Below are positions 44,106 through 54,661 of a stretch of DNA of 64,000 bases, in pieces (the stretch's first letter is position 1; each line of letters opens with the position of its first letter). The DNA lies in NCBI GenBank assembly GCA_028821405.1, contig JAPPGK010000050.1, forward strand, positions 1-64,000. Direction: 5' to 3'. The position numbers and the translations under genes are program-made. The notes under the pieces are model-generated. The model did not search any database. It worked only from the letters and a program-made list of their open reading frames with translations, and had not been told where the DNA came from. Source of the stretch: Gammaproteobacteria bacterium (GTDB taxonomy: Bacteria > Pseudomonadota > Gammaproteobacteria > Pseudomonadales > Azotimanducaceae).

Positions 44106-44716
44106 CCCCGCTCGCTGCGCTCGGCGACCGTTGGACCCTGATCGCGATTGGCATTGTCGCCGCCATCGCCGGGACGCCATTGGGACCGGCCTTGGCGGGC
44201 ACGATGTTGGGGCACGTCCTGGTCCAGATCCCGCTCCTGGTCGCGGCGGGGTGGGGCATCGGCAGATACCTCGAACCCCGCATCGATTCGCAACTGCGAC
44301 GTTGGAACGCGGGCGGTATCCCGGGGATCCTGCTCGCGAGCTTCGCGGTGGGGTTCTGGATGATTCCGCGGTGGCTCGACGGCGCGCTGACCGATCCGAT
44401 TGTGAACGCGGCGAAGGTCGTTTCTCTGGTCGTGCTCGCGGGAATGCCGCTGGCGTGGAGTTGGCCGCGGCTGCACCCCGTCGCCCGGGGGGTCGTCAAG
44501 ATCGAGCTCCTGGCGATGCTGTTTCGGCTCGGGTGGTTGTACGTGATCTCTCCCGACCGTTTCTGCAACAGCTACCTGCTGACGGACCAGGTCTGGCTGG
44601 GCCGCGGTCTGATCGTCGTGGGGATTGCGCTCGGCATCACCTGGCTGGTTCCGTTGTTTTGGGACGGATTCGCCACGGCGACGGACGCGGGCGCAGCGGG
44701 GACCACGACCCGATGA
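44102..44716 (+). CDS. Membrane protein encoded with the oxidase genes
   Basis: 204 residues with about six hydrophobic segments (e.g. WTLIAIGIVAAIAGTPLGPA, IPLLVAAGWGIGRYL, ILLASFAVGFWMIPRWL, VVSLVVLAGMPLAWSW, LLAMLFRLGWLYVI). By position it may assist oxidase assembly, but it does not have the clear motifs of CtaG. It starts inside the stop of the SCO gene (4-nt overlap) and ends inside the start of the amidotransferase gene (ATGA), so translation is coupled throughout. Confidence 0.7.
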   Translation: MTPLAALGDRWTLIAIGIVAAIAGTPLGPALAGTMLGHVLVQIPLLVAAGWGIGRYLEPRIDSQLRRWNAGGIPGILLASFAVGFWMIPRWLDGALTDPIVNAAKVVSLVVLAGMPLAWSWPRLHPVARGVVKIELLAMLFRLGWLYVISPDRFCNSYLLTDQVWLGRGLIVVGIALGITWLVPLFWDGFATATDAGAAGTTTR

Positions 44717-45435
44717 CACGTTCGGATCCCGCGCCGGTCCAGGTCATTCGCCACGTCAGTTTCGAAGGCCTCGGGACCATGGCAAGGGATTTGGCCACAT
44801 TGGAGTTGCCGTTCGAGTATCTGGACCCGCCTCACGACGATCTGGCCACCGCGCGGGAGGCCGAGCTCGTGGTCGTCATGGGAGGCTCGATCAGCGTCAA
44901 CGACTCGGATCGCTTTCCCTACCTCGATGCCGAGACCGAGCTGATCCGTCACCGCATCGCGCATTGCCTGCCGACTTTGGGGATTTGCCTCGGTGCACAG
45001 CTGATCGCCCGCGCCATGGGGGCGAGCGTTGCGCCGATGCCGAGTCCCGAAATCGGCTGGGCACCCTTGGCGTTGACGGCGGCCGGTAAGGAGGGGCCGT
45101 TGCGGTGCCTGGCGAGCCCGGTGCTCCATTGGCATGGCGAATCCTTCGCGCTGCCGGACGGATCGGAGTCCCTGGCGTCGACGCCGAGGTGCCCGAACCA
45201 GGCGTTCGCGATCGGGGATCACACGCTGGCATTGCAGTTCCACATCGAAGTTGGCCGCGACGACCTCGAGCGCTGGCTGGTCGGTCACATCCACGAACTG
45301 GACCACCACGGCATCAGCGTGCTGAGACTCCGGGAGGACACCCGCCGGTACGCGGCGAAGGCGACGGCGGAAGGTGGAGAACTGCTCGCCGCGTGGTGGT
45401 CCGGGGCTATTCGAAGCTCGACTTCCACGCGGTGA
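44713..45435 (+). CDS. Class I glutamine amidotransferase domain protein
   Basis: 240 residues. The GATase nucleophile elbow GICLGAQLIA (Cys near 95), HGESFALP, and the catalytic His-Glu pair in LQFHIEVG place it in the class I glutamine amidotransferases (GMP-synthase-like stand-alone type). It would hydrolyse glutamine or a related amide; the partner is not visible. It starts within the stop of the upstream membrane gene. Its 3' end overlaps the convergent GH26-like gene by 29 bp. Confidence 0.87.
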   Translation: MTRSDPAPVQVIRHVSFEGLGTMARDLATLELPFEYLDPPHDDLATAREAELVVVMGGSISVNDSDRFPYLDAETELIRHRIAHCLPTLGICLGAQLIARAMGASVAPMPSPEIGWAPLALTAAGKEGPLRCLASPVLHWHGESFALPDGSESLASTPRCPNQAFAIGDHTLALQFHIEVGRDDLERWLVGHIHELDHHGISVLRLREDTRRYAAKATAEGGELLAAWWSGAIRSSTSTR

Positions 45436-46552
45436 CGGCGCGCGCGAAACGTTCTGCCAAAGCGGCATTCCTCTCCAACCGGCTATCGCCCCAATATCCG
45501 GACGGATAGGGCGGCCCCCACATCGCCTGCGCGTCCCAGTTGCAGTTGATGTAGGCCAGGGCGCGGACGACGTCCCGGTTTTCGTCCATCAGCAGGAACA
45601 GTGGCTCGTACCACGCCTCCCAGATCTCCTCGGCGGTCATGGCTTCGATCCCCTCCCCAGCGGGACCATCCCAGACCGGACTCAGGAAGCGTCGAGTCGA
45701 CAGCGCGAGGTCGAACCCCTGCGGACTCGCTTCGGCGATCATGACCGGCTTGCCGGTGCGCCTGGCCATCGCCAACACCTCGCCGGCGAGTTCGCGCGGG
45801 GTGTGGGGCGGGTGATCAACGGGTACCGACGGTCGGGCCTCCGGATGCATGAACCAGGAAAACGCGAGCCAATCCACGTAGTCGTCCCCCGGATACCAGC
45901 GCTCGATGTCCTCGTGGCCGCCATCGAGCACGTCGTCGATGGGGGAGGCCGATGCCTGCCAGACGAATTCGACGTTGTCGGCCAGTCGGCGGACGCGATC
46001 CGCGACGTGGCGGTACGCCGCGACGTAACGTGCGGGGTTCCGGTAGTCGCCGTTCCATGCGCCGTCGAACTCGTAGCCGATGCGGAGATGGACCGAACCC
46101 TTGACGGCGGCGAAAAGATGCCGAAGTTGATCCACGTTGGCATCGTAACCGCCGGCGATGAGCGCCTGAAGGTCGTTGAGGACCAGGCCAGCGGCGAGGT
46201 TGTCGATCCCGAACTCCGTTGCGGTCTTGTAGGCATTGACGCCTCCCGCGCCCCAGGAATGTTCAAGCGCGATTGGCTTGCCGTCGAGATCGACGCCAAT
46301 ACCCCCGTAGCCGTGGACCTCGGACCTCAGGTTGCGCAAGGACAGGTAGGCCGTCAGCCCATCGGGCCGAGGGCAACACCCACTGCCCAGGTAGCCGCGA
46401 ATGGAATCCAGATCCTGCCCGACGATGAACACCGGGGGTTGCTCGATGGTTTGCGCTGCCACGTCGCTGGCCGCGATGACAAGGGGGAACATGAAGAGTC
46501 CGAAACGGTGTCGCACAATCACCGGCACGCCGATTCCAGGGCGGTGGCCCAC
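45407..46552 (-). CDS. GH26-like glycoside hydrolase (mannanase superfamily)
   Basis: 381 residues as read from GTG 46552; internal GTGs at 46528 or 46522 would place the signal peptide (RHRFGLFMFPLVIAASDVAA) closer to the start and are likelier. Catalytic-looking segments HLRIGYEFDGAWNGDY (acid/base Glu) and VMIAEASPQG (nucleophile Glu) match clan GH-A beta-mannanase-like folds, and WQASASP and YPGDDYVDW are further active-site blocks. Secreted; it would cleave a beta-mannan-type or related glycan (inference). Convergent with the amidotransferase gene. Confidence 0.75.
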   Translation of the reverse strand: MGHRPGIGVPVIVRHRFGLFMFPLVIAASDVAAQTIEQPPVFIVGQDLDSIRGYLGSGCCPRPDGLTAYLSLRNLRSEVHGYGGIGVDLDGKPIALEHSWGAGGVNAYKTATEFGIDNLAAGLVLNDLQALIAGGYDANVDQLRHLFAAVKGSVHLRIGYEFDGAWNGDYRNPARYVAAYRHVADRVRRLADNVEFVWQASASPIDDVLDGGHEDIERWYPGDDYVDWLAFSWFMHPEARPSVPVDHPPHTPRELAGEVLAMARRTGKPVMIAEASPQGFDLALSTRRFLSPVWDGPAGEGIEAMTAEEIWEAWYEPLFLLMDENRDVVRALAYINCNWDAQAMWGPPYPSGYWGDSRLERNAALAERFARAVTAWKSSFE

Positions 46553-46856
46553 CGGGTGGCTACGGGGGGGCGCTCCCGGTCAGCCTTGACGTCAATAAAC
46601 GAGGCACCGCGCTGAGGCGATCGATCCGCCGCGGTCAGAGAATCAGTGCGAGCGCGAAGAACCCGGCGACTAGAGCAAGGCTTAGAACGCTCTGCCAGTC
46701 CAAACGTACTGAGCGGATGACCATGGCGAGCAACACTACCGAAGTCCTGACGCGCGATGAAATAATCCTTCATCCTATGCATATTCCGGCGCCAAGGGAA
46801 AGCGCGTGACGGGACAAAGCCCGTCGCTTCGCACCACAACGGTCCGGCCGCGGGCA
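46553..46856. other. Intergenic region with repeat copy and possible tiny membrane ORF
   Basis: Between the GH26-like gene and the YeiH-like gene. It holds a GACGGGACAAAGCCCGTCGC hairpin repeat (46808-46827). On the minus strand there is a 29-codon frame (46724 to 46635) encoding MVIRSVRLDWQSV and a hydrophobic LSLALVAGFFALALIL. Without a Shine-Dalgarno it may be fortuitous. Nothing else is visible. Confidence 0.4.
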
Positions 46857-47801
46857 TCACCAAGCCAACGCGACGACCAACGTGACGGGCAGCAATATCG
46901 ACCACAGCAGCAGGCTCAACCAGATGGCCCGACCGTTCAGGGATGCGATCGTCGACCGGCGGATCTCCATGCCGATGAAAAAGAGCGCCACGATGAGCAG
47001 GAAGCGGCTTGCCGCCTTCACATGGGCGATGACCTCGACGGGAGGCTGCAGCAGACTCCCCACCAGGGAGGCGGCCACGAACAGCACCAGGAACATCGGT
47101 ATCCGAAGCTTGGTCTCGCTTTGTCGCATCAGGATGCCCGCCACGAGCGCGACGGGGACGAGCAAGAGGGTTCTGACCAGCTTGACCGTCGTGGCGACTT
47201 CCAAGGCCCGGTCGCCGAAGATCGCAGCGGCGCCCACCACGGAGCTTGTGTCATGGATCGCGAGCGCCACCCATACGCCGAACTGATCTTGCGTCATCTC
47301 TAGGTAGTCGCCTAGCCAGGGCAACACGAGGATCGCGACGGCGTTCAGGATGAACACGATGCCGATGCATATGGCCACGGACTCCGGCCGGGCGCGGATG
47401 ATCGGTGCCAGCGTCACGATCGCGGTGCCCCCGCAGATGGCCGTTCCCGTGCTCAACAGCCGGGATTGATCGTCGTCGACCCTGATCAGCCGGCCGATGA
47501 TGAGACCCGCAACCAGCGTGCAGCCGACGAAGGCGACGATTAGCCCGGAGTATTCGCTGCTGGTCCGCCAAAGGACTTCGATGTTCAAGCTAAACCCCAG
47601 GACCACGATGGCGGCCTTGAGGCAAAGCTTGCCGGCCTGGTCGATGTACGCGGGGACGCTGGGGGCGAGCGCGAGGCTCACCGCCGTGCCCACGACGAGC
47701 GCCAGGGCTGGGTGACCCACCCAGATAGCCGCAACCAGCGCGAGCAGCGCCAGTAGCCACTTCGTTCGGTCGCGGCCCGATGGAAAGGACAACCTGGTCA
47801 T
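46857..47801 (-). CDS. YeiH-family (UPF0324) membrane transporter
   Basis: 314 residues, about ten membrane helices. The family blocks are present: CLKAAIVVLGFSLNIEVLW, GTAICGGTAIVTLAPIIRA (the signature region), VWVALAIHDTSSVVGAAAIF and LFFIGMEIRRS. YeiH proteins are inner-membrane carriers often annotated as putative sulfate exporters, but the substrate is not firmly established. The Arg/Glu near its middle are conserved by the family. It stands alone; a 410-bp gap without clear genes separates it from tRNA-Ser. Confidence 0.9.
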   Translation of the reverse strand: MTRLSFPSGRDRTKWLLALLALVAAIWVGHPALALVVGTAVSLALAPSVPAYIDQAGKLCLKAAIVVLGFSLNIEVLWRTSSEYSGLIVAFVGCTLVAGLIIGRLIRVDDDQSRLLSTGTAICGGTAIVTLAPIIRARPESVAICIGIVFILNAVAILVLPWLGDYLEMTQDQFGVWVALAIHDTSSVVGAAAIFGDRALEVATTVKLVRTLLLVPVALVAGILMRQSETKLRIPMFLVLFVAASLVGSLLQPPVEVIAHVKAASRFLLIVALFFIGMEIRRSTIASLNGRAIWLSLLLWSILLPVTLVVALAW

Positions 47802-48211
47802 GAAGTTGACGGTCCCGGTTCGCCGCCAATGTGGCAGTCGGCCCGTTGGGTCACAAACGAATTTGGGGCGAGATGTCCTGCGAGCCGTTCACGCCCGCTT
47901 AGCCCACTTAGCCCACTGGGTGAGCGATTGGCGATTGCCGCAGCGACGTCGTAGATTTTTTGTGTTTGGCGGCAGGTCAGCCCCAAACGCGCCCGCCGGG
48001 GCGCACAGTCGCCCGGATTGACCAACCGAGGCCGTTTCGCTGCGCGAACGCGAGTGAGGCCACCCTCGCGCCCACGATCTTGCGCAATGCAGTGGGGCGT
48101 TCGAGGCGCATCGAGGTGGCTTGCCCGATGCCGGTTGCTAGGTACGCCACCGCGTTCTATTCGAATTCCGGCCGACTGCGATTTGGCATTCGGCCGGCAG
48201 ACTATCCGATG
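47802..48211. other. Gene-free region
   Basis: About 410 bp between the YeiH-like gene and tRNA-Ser. It holds a two-copy 9-bp tandem repeat (TTAGCCCAC, 47899-47916) and a TTTTTTG run near 47952. I see no supported gene, tRNA or palindromic repeat in it. Confidence 0.5.
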
Positions 48212-48299
48212 TGGCGGAGGGGCAGGGATTCGAACCCTGGGAAGGTCGCCCTTCGCTGGTTTTCAAGACCAGTGCTTTCGTCCGCTCAGCCACCCCTCC
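48212..48299 (-). tRNA. tRNA-Ser (UGA)
   Basis: The minus strand folds as a class II tRNA of 88 nt including CCA. The acceptor stem is GGAGGGG paired with CCCCTCC, the D-arm TGGCTGAGCGG, the anticodon arm ACTGGTCTTGAAAACCAG with anticodon TGA, a long variable arm GCGAAGGGCGACCTTCC, and the T-arm AGGGTTCGAATCCCT. The CCA tail is encoded. It lies 25 bp downstream of galE on the same strand. Confidence 0.97.
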
Positions 48300-48324
48300 G
48301 GGTATCCGATGCGGTGCGGGCATT

Positions 48325-49347
48325 CTACGCTTTTCGTCCTCGGAAGCCGTGGGGATGGGTAGACTGCCACCGCCACAGATCGGCGCAGATGCGGTCGAGG
48401 TCGTATTGGGCGGTCCACCGCAGTTCATCCCGGGCTTTCGAGGGATCGGCCCACGACACCGCGACATCCCCCGGGCGCCGCGATACGACCCGATAGGGAA
48501 TATCCCGGCCGCAGGCCGCTTCAAAGGCGCGGACGACCTCGAATACGCTGTGCCCCCGCCCGGTGCCGAGGTTGTGAACCGAGACGCCTGGGGTTGCACT
48601 AAGGTAGTCGAGCGCGCTTAAGTGTCCGCGGGCGAGATCGACGACGTGAAGGTAGTCCCGGATACCCGTCCCGTCCGGCGTGGGGTAGTCGTCCCCGAAG
48701 ACGTTCAGACGCTCTCGACGGCCCACGGCGACCTGGGCGACAAACGGCAGTAGGTTGTTGGGGACGCCGGTCGGATCCTCGCCGATTTCGCCGCTGGGAT
48801 GGGCGCCGACCGCGTTGAAGTAGCGCAGGATGGAGACTCGCCAGTCCGGATCGGCGGCGTGAACGTCGTGCAGGATGCCTTCGACCCCCGCCTTGGTGCG
48901 GGCATAGGGACTGCGGGGATCCACCGGGCAGTCTTCGCCGATCGGCGTGTCCGCGGGGTCGCCGTAGACCGAGGCGCTGGAGCTGAACACGAACCGCTTG
49001 ACGCCGTGGGCTGCCATGGCTTCGAGCAGACAAATCGTGCCGGCGACGTTGTTCTGGTGGTAGCGCAATGGTTCGGCTGTCGACTCGCCAACCGCCTTGA
49101 GCGCCGCGAAATGGAGCACGGCCTCGAAGCCGCCGGACGCGAGGATCCGATCGAGGCCGTCGCGGTCGCGGATGTCGCACTCGACGAACGGGAGTTCCCG
49201 GCCAACAAGGCTCTCGATGGCCGGAACCACCGCACGCGAGGCGTTCGAGAGGTTGTCGATCACGACCACGTCGTGGCCTGCGGCAAGGAGTTCGATGACC
49301 GTGTGGCTGCCGATGTAGCCGGCCCCGCCGGTGACGAGCGTGTTCAA
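48325..49347 (-). CDS. galE: UDP-glucose 4-epimerase
   Basis: 340 residues. Extended SDR: GGAGYIGSHTV near the N-terminus binds NAD, FAALKAVGESTAEPLRYHQN follows, SSSASVYG gives the catalytic Ser/Thr and YARTK (about 150) the catalytic Tyr-Lys. LRYFNAVGAHPSGEIGEDP, then NNLLPFVAQVAVGRRERLNV and GTGIRDYLHVVDLARGH are diagnostic of GalE. It interconverts UDP-glucose and UDP-galactose for surface polysaccharide synthesis. Third gene of an operon with a UDP-sugar 4-epimerase (6-bp spacing) and a nucleotide-sugar dehydrogenase. Confidence 0.95.
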   Translation of the reverse strand: MNTLVTGGAGYIGSHTVIELLAAGHDVVVIDNLSNASRAVVPAIESLVGRELPFVECDIRDRDGLDRILASGGFEAVLHFAALKAVGESTAEPLRYHQNNVAGTICLLEAMAAHGVKRFVFSSSASVYGDPADTPIGEDCPVDPRSPYARTKAGVEGILHDVHAADPDWRVSILRYFNAVGAHPSGEIGEDPTGVPNNLLPFVAQVAVGRRERLNVFGDDYPTPDGTGIRDYLHVVDLARGHLSALDYLSATPGVSVHNLGTGRGHSVFEVVRAFEAACGRDIPYRVVSRRPGDVAVSWADPSKARDELRWTAQYDLDRICADLWRWQSTHPHGFRGRKA

Positions 49348-49353
49348 GATCGA

Positions 49354-50373
49354 CTACCTGCCATCCGGGACGCCGTAGTAGTCGCGATACCAGGCGATGA
49401 ACCGGGCGATGCCGACCTCGATGGGCGTGGACGGTCGGTAGTCGAGGTCCTCGGCGAGTGGTTCGACGTCGGCGGACGTGTCCGGCACGTCGCCGGGCTG
49501 CAGGGGCAGGAGTTTCTTATCGGCCCGCCGGCCGAGCGCCGCTTCGATGGCGTCGATGAAGCGAAGCAGTTCGACGGGTTGACCGTTGCCGATGTTGTAG
49601 AGGCGGTAGGGCGCAGCGGCGCGGGACGGGTCGGGATGATCGCTCTGCCATGTCGGGTCGGCGGTGGGCGGGCGGTCGAGGACGCGCACGATGCCTTCGA
49701 CGATGTCGTCGATGTAGGTGAAGTCGCGCCGGTGGTGGCCGTGGTTGAAGACCTCGATGGGAACGCCCGCGAGGATGTTGCGGGTGAACACGAAGAGGGC
49801 CATGTCGGGGCGGCCCCAGGGCCCGTACACCGTGAAGAACCGCAACCCCGTGGTGGGAACCCCGAAGAGGTGGCTGTAGGCGTGGGCCATCAACTCGTTG
49901 GCCTTCTTGGTGGCCGCGTACATGGACAGGGGATGATCGACGTTGTCCGCCGTTCGAAACGGCATTCGGGTATTGGCGCCGTACACGGCGCTGGTGGAGG
50001 CGAAGACGAGATGTTCCAGGTGTGCTTCGCGCGCGGATTCGAGGACGTTGAGGAACCCGGTGACGTTGGCGTCCACGTAGGCGTGGGGGTTCTCGATGGA
50101 ATGCCGAACGCCCGCTTGGGCTGCGAGGTGGACGATCTTCTCGGGCTGGTGCCGTTCGAACGTCTCGCGCCAGGCGGGCCGGTCGGCGATGTCGACCTTC
50201 TCGAAGCAGAATCCAGACAAGGCCTCGAGTCGCTTGAGCCGGTCCCGCTTGAGACCGACGTCGTAGTAGTCGTTGAGGTTGTCGATGCCGACGACGTGGT
50301 CGCCCCGCTCGGCAAGCCGTTCGGCGGTGAACGAGCCGATGAAGCCCGCCGCGCCCGTCACCATGACCTTCAT
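49354..50373 (-). CDS. UDP-glucuronate 4-epimerase-like NAD-dependent epimerase
   Basis: 339 residues. Extended SDR: TGAAGFIGSFTAERLAERG (NAD loop), DNLNDYYDVGLKRDRL, LAAQAGVRHSIENPHAYVDA, SSTSAVYG-like ASTSAVYGANTRMPF, and YAATKK with catalytic Tyr-Lys. LRFFTVYGPWGRPDMALFVF is typical of the UDP-glucuronate 4-epimerase group. It would supply UDP-galacturonate. It is 9 bp downstream of a nucleotide-sugar dehydrogenase that likely makes the uronate precursor, and 6 bp upstream of galE. Confidence 0.92.
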   Translation of the reverse strand: MKVMVTGAAGFIGSFTAERLAERGDHVVGIDNLNDYYDVGLKRDRLKRLEALSGFCFEKVDIADRPAWRETFERHQPEKIVHLAAQAGVRHSIENPHAYVDANVTGFLNVLESAREAHLEHLVFASTSAVYGANTRMPFRTADNVDHPLSMYAATKKANELMAHAYSHLFGVPTTGLRFFTVYGPWGRPDMALFVFTRNILAGVPIEVFNHGHHRRDFTYIDDIVEGIVRVLDRPPTADPTWQSDHPDPSRAAAPYRLYNIGNGQPVELLRFIDAIEAALGRRADKKLLPLQPGDVPDTSADVEPLAEDLDYRPSTPIEVGIARFIAWYRDYYGVPDGR

Positions 50374-50382
50374 GCGGTGCCC

Positions 50383-51678
<1,296 letters not shown>

Positions 51679-51760
51679 GAAGAGCGGGGCGGTCCTTAAG
51701 TTGACGGGCGAAGTGTAGCCCCATCGGCCGGACGGGTTTCGAGCGGCCGACGGCGCCGCG

Positions 51761-52741
51761 TCAGGCGAAGAACGTGTTGTAGAGCCAGGGCAGGCCGAAG
51801 GCGAGAATCACGCTCACCGCGAGGCCCGAGAGCGCTTTCAAGGCATCCGAAACCACTTTGCGTACCGTGCCCTTGGTGCTGGTGTCCGCCAAGTAGAAGG
51901 AGAGCGCGAACTCGCGACCGGCCAAGACACCGAGGAACACCCAGGTGGTGCTCATCGGCATGTTGCTTGCCTCCTTGAACACGAGCAGCACGATGCCGTA
52001 GATCAGGTCGATGATCGTCGCGGCGCGGATGTCGGTGGTGTCGGTCTTGCTGGTGACGATCTTCTGAATCTCGCCCCCGAAACGGTAGAAGATGTACCCC
52101 TGCATGAGGAGCAGCGCGGCGATGCCGAAGACGAGCCATTCCACCGACAGTTGGCGGGGTAGGTAGACGAAGATGTTGGCGAGGTCCTGGATCAGCCATT
52201 GGCTCCAAAGGAAGCCGGTGGAGGCCCACTGCAGGAACACCCAGTACGTCGGGATCTCGTCGCCCTTGGTGCGGTGGAAGTACTCGCTCAAGCGTCTGAA
52301 GACAAGGCTGAACAGGATAATGGCGGCGGTGAAGGCCACCACGTAGCCAAGCGCCGACTTCGTGAGCATCTTGCCGAGATTGCTGGGCTCGCCGCCGGTC
52401 ACCGCGAATACCGTGAGGACCAGGAACGTCGTGCTGACGGGTACGCCGAGACGGGTCAGGATGAGTAGCGCCAACGGCGGGATCGCGTGGATCCAGGAGA
52501 CGCCGCCCTCGGGGACCGGGAATTTCTCCAGGCGACCGTAGGCGGGATCGCCGCCGTTGACGAACCAGCTATAGAAGATGACGACGAGCAGGATGCTGCC
52601 GGCGAACATCCAGAGCATCCACCATGGCCGTTGGGCGTTGGAGGCAAGGAAGGTACCGAGGGTTTGGATGGAATCGTTGGCAACCACCGAGTAGGCCGCG
52701 AGCAGGAAGCCCACGATCATCCAGATCTCAAGCCAAGGCAC
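51761..52741 (-). CDS. PiT-like membrane transporter
   Basis: 326 residues, about nine membrane helices. Twin PiT-type repeats are seen as VANDSIQTLGTFLASNA with VPVSTTFLVLTVFAVTG near the N-terminus, and ASNMPMSTTWVFLGVLAGRE near the C-terminus; the PiT ND and PxSTT pattern is clear. It is shorter and more divergent than typical phosphate permeases (PitA about 500 residues), so the substrate is uncertain. It is 82 bp upstream of the nucleotide-sugar operon on the same strand and divergent from the PfkB kinase gene. Confidence 0.75.
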   Translation of the reverse strand: MPWLEIWMIVGFLLAAYSVVANDSIQTLGTFLASNAQRPWWMLWMFAGSILLVVIFYSWFVNGGDPAYGRLEKFPVPEGGVSWIHAIPPLALLILTRLGVPVSTTFLVLTVFAVTGGEPSNLGKMLTKSALGYVVAFTAAIILFSLVFRRLSEYFHRTKGDEIPTYWVFLQWASTGFLWSQWLIQDLANIFVYLPRQLSVEWLVFGIAALLLMQGYIFYRFGGEIQKIVTSKTDTTDIRAATIIDLIYGIVLLVFKEASNMPMSTTWVFLGVLAGREFALSFYLADTSTKGTVRKVVSDALKALSGLAVSVILAFGLPWLYNTFFA

Positions 52742-52937
52742 GTTGGCGCGACGCCCCCTATTGCGCGTGTGCGGAAGACGCGCGGGGTTGCTCGGCGCGC
52801 CAGCGAAAATGTTAACGAAACGGGGGTGGGCTAACAGCGTGGATCAATGTTCCTAAGGGCGGATGGCGGGGTCGAAAGAGCCGCGTGTAACAAACTGCCG
52901 GTAGAATCCCGCACGGTCCACAATGGAGCGCTCGGCA

Positions 52938-53846
52938 ATGCCCAAGCTGGTCAACCTCGGTTCGCTTTGCATCGACCATGTCTACGGCGTTCCCGCCATC
53001 ACCGGCCCCGGGGAAACCGTGGCCAGTGTGACCTACGAAGTATTCCCGGGGGGCAAGGGCCTCAACCAATCCATCGCTGCGGCGCGTGCGGGGATCGATG
53101 TCGTGCATGTCGGTTGCGTCGGCGCCGACGGCGAATGGCTGAAGGAGACGCTATCGGCGGAGGGCGTGGACGTCTCCGGCTTGCGGGTGGCCCCGGGGGC
53201 CTCGGGCCACGCCGTGATCCAGGTCAACGAGGCGGGCGAAAACGCCATCGTGATCACCGGTGGCGCGAATCGGCGCCTCGACCGAAGCGACATCGAGGGC
53301 GCCTTGGCCCGGATGGAGACCGGCGATTGGCTCATGCTTCAAAACGAAATCAATGACTTGGATACCGTTCTTCGCTTAGCGGGTGAACAAGGTCTCCAGG
53401 TGGCGTTCAACGTTGCACCCGTCGACGGCCGGGAAGCTGGCTACGACCTGTCGACGACTCGCCTGTTGATCGTCAACGAGATCGAGGCCGCGGCGCTAGC
53501 CGGCATCCCTGCCGCGGACGACGATTGGTCCAACATGCTCACGGCCCTGGCGGATCGCGCGCCCAACGCGGACATCGTGCTGACCCTCGGCGCCGACGGC
53601 CTCGTGTACTCGTCGGCGGACGGTACCGCGGCGCTGCCCGCCTACGACGTGGATGCGGTGGACGAAACGGCTGCGGGCGATGCCTTCATCGGCTTCGTGA
53701 TGGCGTCGCTGATTCGGGGCGCATCGATGGACCGAGCACTCAGGATGGGCGCGGCCGCCGGCGCACTGGCGGTGACCCGGGCCGGGGCCGCGAGCTCGCT
53801 GCCGCGCCTGGGCGAGGTGCAGGCCCTCGTCGACGCACAACCGTAG
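52938..53846 (+). CDS. PfkB/ribokinase-family sugar kinase
   Basis: 302 residues from ATG 52938 (GGAG at 52925 gives good spacing; ATG 52923 is possible). The family blocks are present: VNLGSLCIDHVYGVP, GGKGLNQSIAAARAG (PfkB signature 1), VLTLGADGLVYSS, and the C-terminal DETAAGDAFIGFV with the catalytic Asp. The AAGD version is normal for RbsK-type kinases. A TAGAAT box (52902-52907) may be its -10 element. It would phosphorylate a sugar, most likely ribose-like or a nucleoside-derived one. The adjacent minus-strand gene encodes a HAD phosphatase. Confidence 0.9.
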   Translation: MPKLVNLGSLCIDHVYGVPAITGPGETVASVTYEVFPGGKGLNQSIAAARAGIDVVHVGCVGADGEWLKETLSAEGVDVSGLRVAPGASGHAVIQVNEAGENAIVITGGANRRLDRSDIEGALARMETGDWLMLQNEINDLDTVLRLAGEQGLQVAFNVAPVDGREAGYDLSTTRLLIVNEIEAAALAGIPAADDDWSNMLTALADRAPNADIVLTLGADGLVYSSADGTAALPAYDVDAVDETAAGDAFIGFVMASLIRGASMDRALRMGAAAGALAVTRAGAASSLPRLGEVQALVDAQP

Positions 53847-53965
53847 GAGTCGGGCTTTATCCCGCCGGGGGAACGCCACGGCGTGTCCGTCGGGGGCCCG
53901 ACCGTGGGGTTGGCGTCGCGCGCTGCGGGACGATGGCGCACCCTGCGGGCGCGGGAGCGTAGCCC

Positions 53966-54661
53966 CTATGGAAACTTAAGCCCCGTCGCCTCTTCGAGGT
54001 CCTTGATGGCCTGATCCTCGGTGACGACCTTGATGGTGATCATGCCCATTGCACGGGCGGGCTTTAGGTTGATGCCGAGATCGTCGAGAAAGACCGCGCG
54101 GCGGGGCGCGACCCCCAGGCGACGGCACGCGATCTCGTAGATCCGGGAATCCGGTTTGCGCACGCCCTCGACGCTGGATTCCACGATGACGTCGAACTGC
54201 GCCATGATCGCCGAGGTCTTGGCCGTACGCTCGGGGTTGGCAACGGTCGTACCGGGGGCGAGTGTGGCCGTGTTCTTCATGTTGTTGGTGATGCAGCCCA
54301 CCCGGTAGTGCTTCTTGCACTCCGCGAGTACGCGGGCCATGCGCGGCCGGAACTCCCCGGCAAGCAGCGCGAGCACATCTTTCCCGCGGACGCTGTGTCC
54401 GAACGCCTCGGCCTCGCGTCGGAAGGCACCGTCGAACTCGTCGACGTCGATCTCGGACGACTCGAACCTGGCCCAGGCGTTGGCGTGGGGGTTGGCGGAA
54501 TTGACGGTCCGGATGAAGTTCTCGGGAAGCCCGCGAGCCGTTTCAAAACGGTTGAAGGCCTCGAACGGGCTGCTGGTGAATACACCGCCGAAGTCCCACA
54601 GAATGGCTTCGATCTCGTGACCGGGGCGCGGTGGATCGGCGCTGGCGCGTTCGTCTGGCAT
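53966..54661 (-). CDS. HAD-like hydrolase
   Basis: 231 residues from ATG 54661. Haloacid-dehalogenase superfamily with motif I ILWDFGGVF (nucleophile Asp 23), motif II TNNMKNT, motif III with the Lys in GVRKPDSRIYEIA, and motif IV FLDDLGINLKPARAMGM. The DFGGV form is found in the IA subgroup near epoxide hydrolase N-terminal domains and phosphatases. Substrate unknown. It converges with the PfkB kinase gene (119-bp gap containing a degraded repeat) and diverges from the amidase gene. Confidence 0.88.
   Translation of the reverse strand: MPDERASADPPRPGHEIEAILWDFGGVFTSSPFEAFNRFETARGLPENFIRTVNSANPHANAWARFESSEIDVDEFDGAFRREAEAFGHSVRGKDVLALLAGEFRPRMARVLAECKKHYRVGCITNNMKNTATLAPGTTVANPERTAKTSAIMAQFDVIVESSVEGVRKPDSRIYEIACRRLGVAPRRAVFLDDLGINLKPARAMGMITIKVVTEDQAIKDLEEATGLKFP

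Noticed and set aside
46635-46724. 29-codon minus-strand membrane microprotein
   Set aside because: Plausible hydrophobic helix but no Shine-Dalgarno, so it is only mentioned with the intergenic region.
53660-53690. Degenerate catalytic motif (AAGD instead of GAGD) in the PfkB kinase
   Set aside because: AAGD is normal for RbsK-type kinases and the catalytic Asp is kept.
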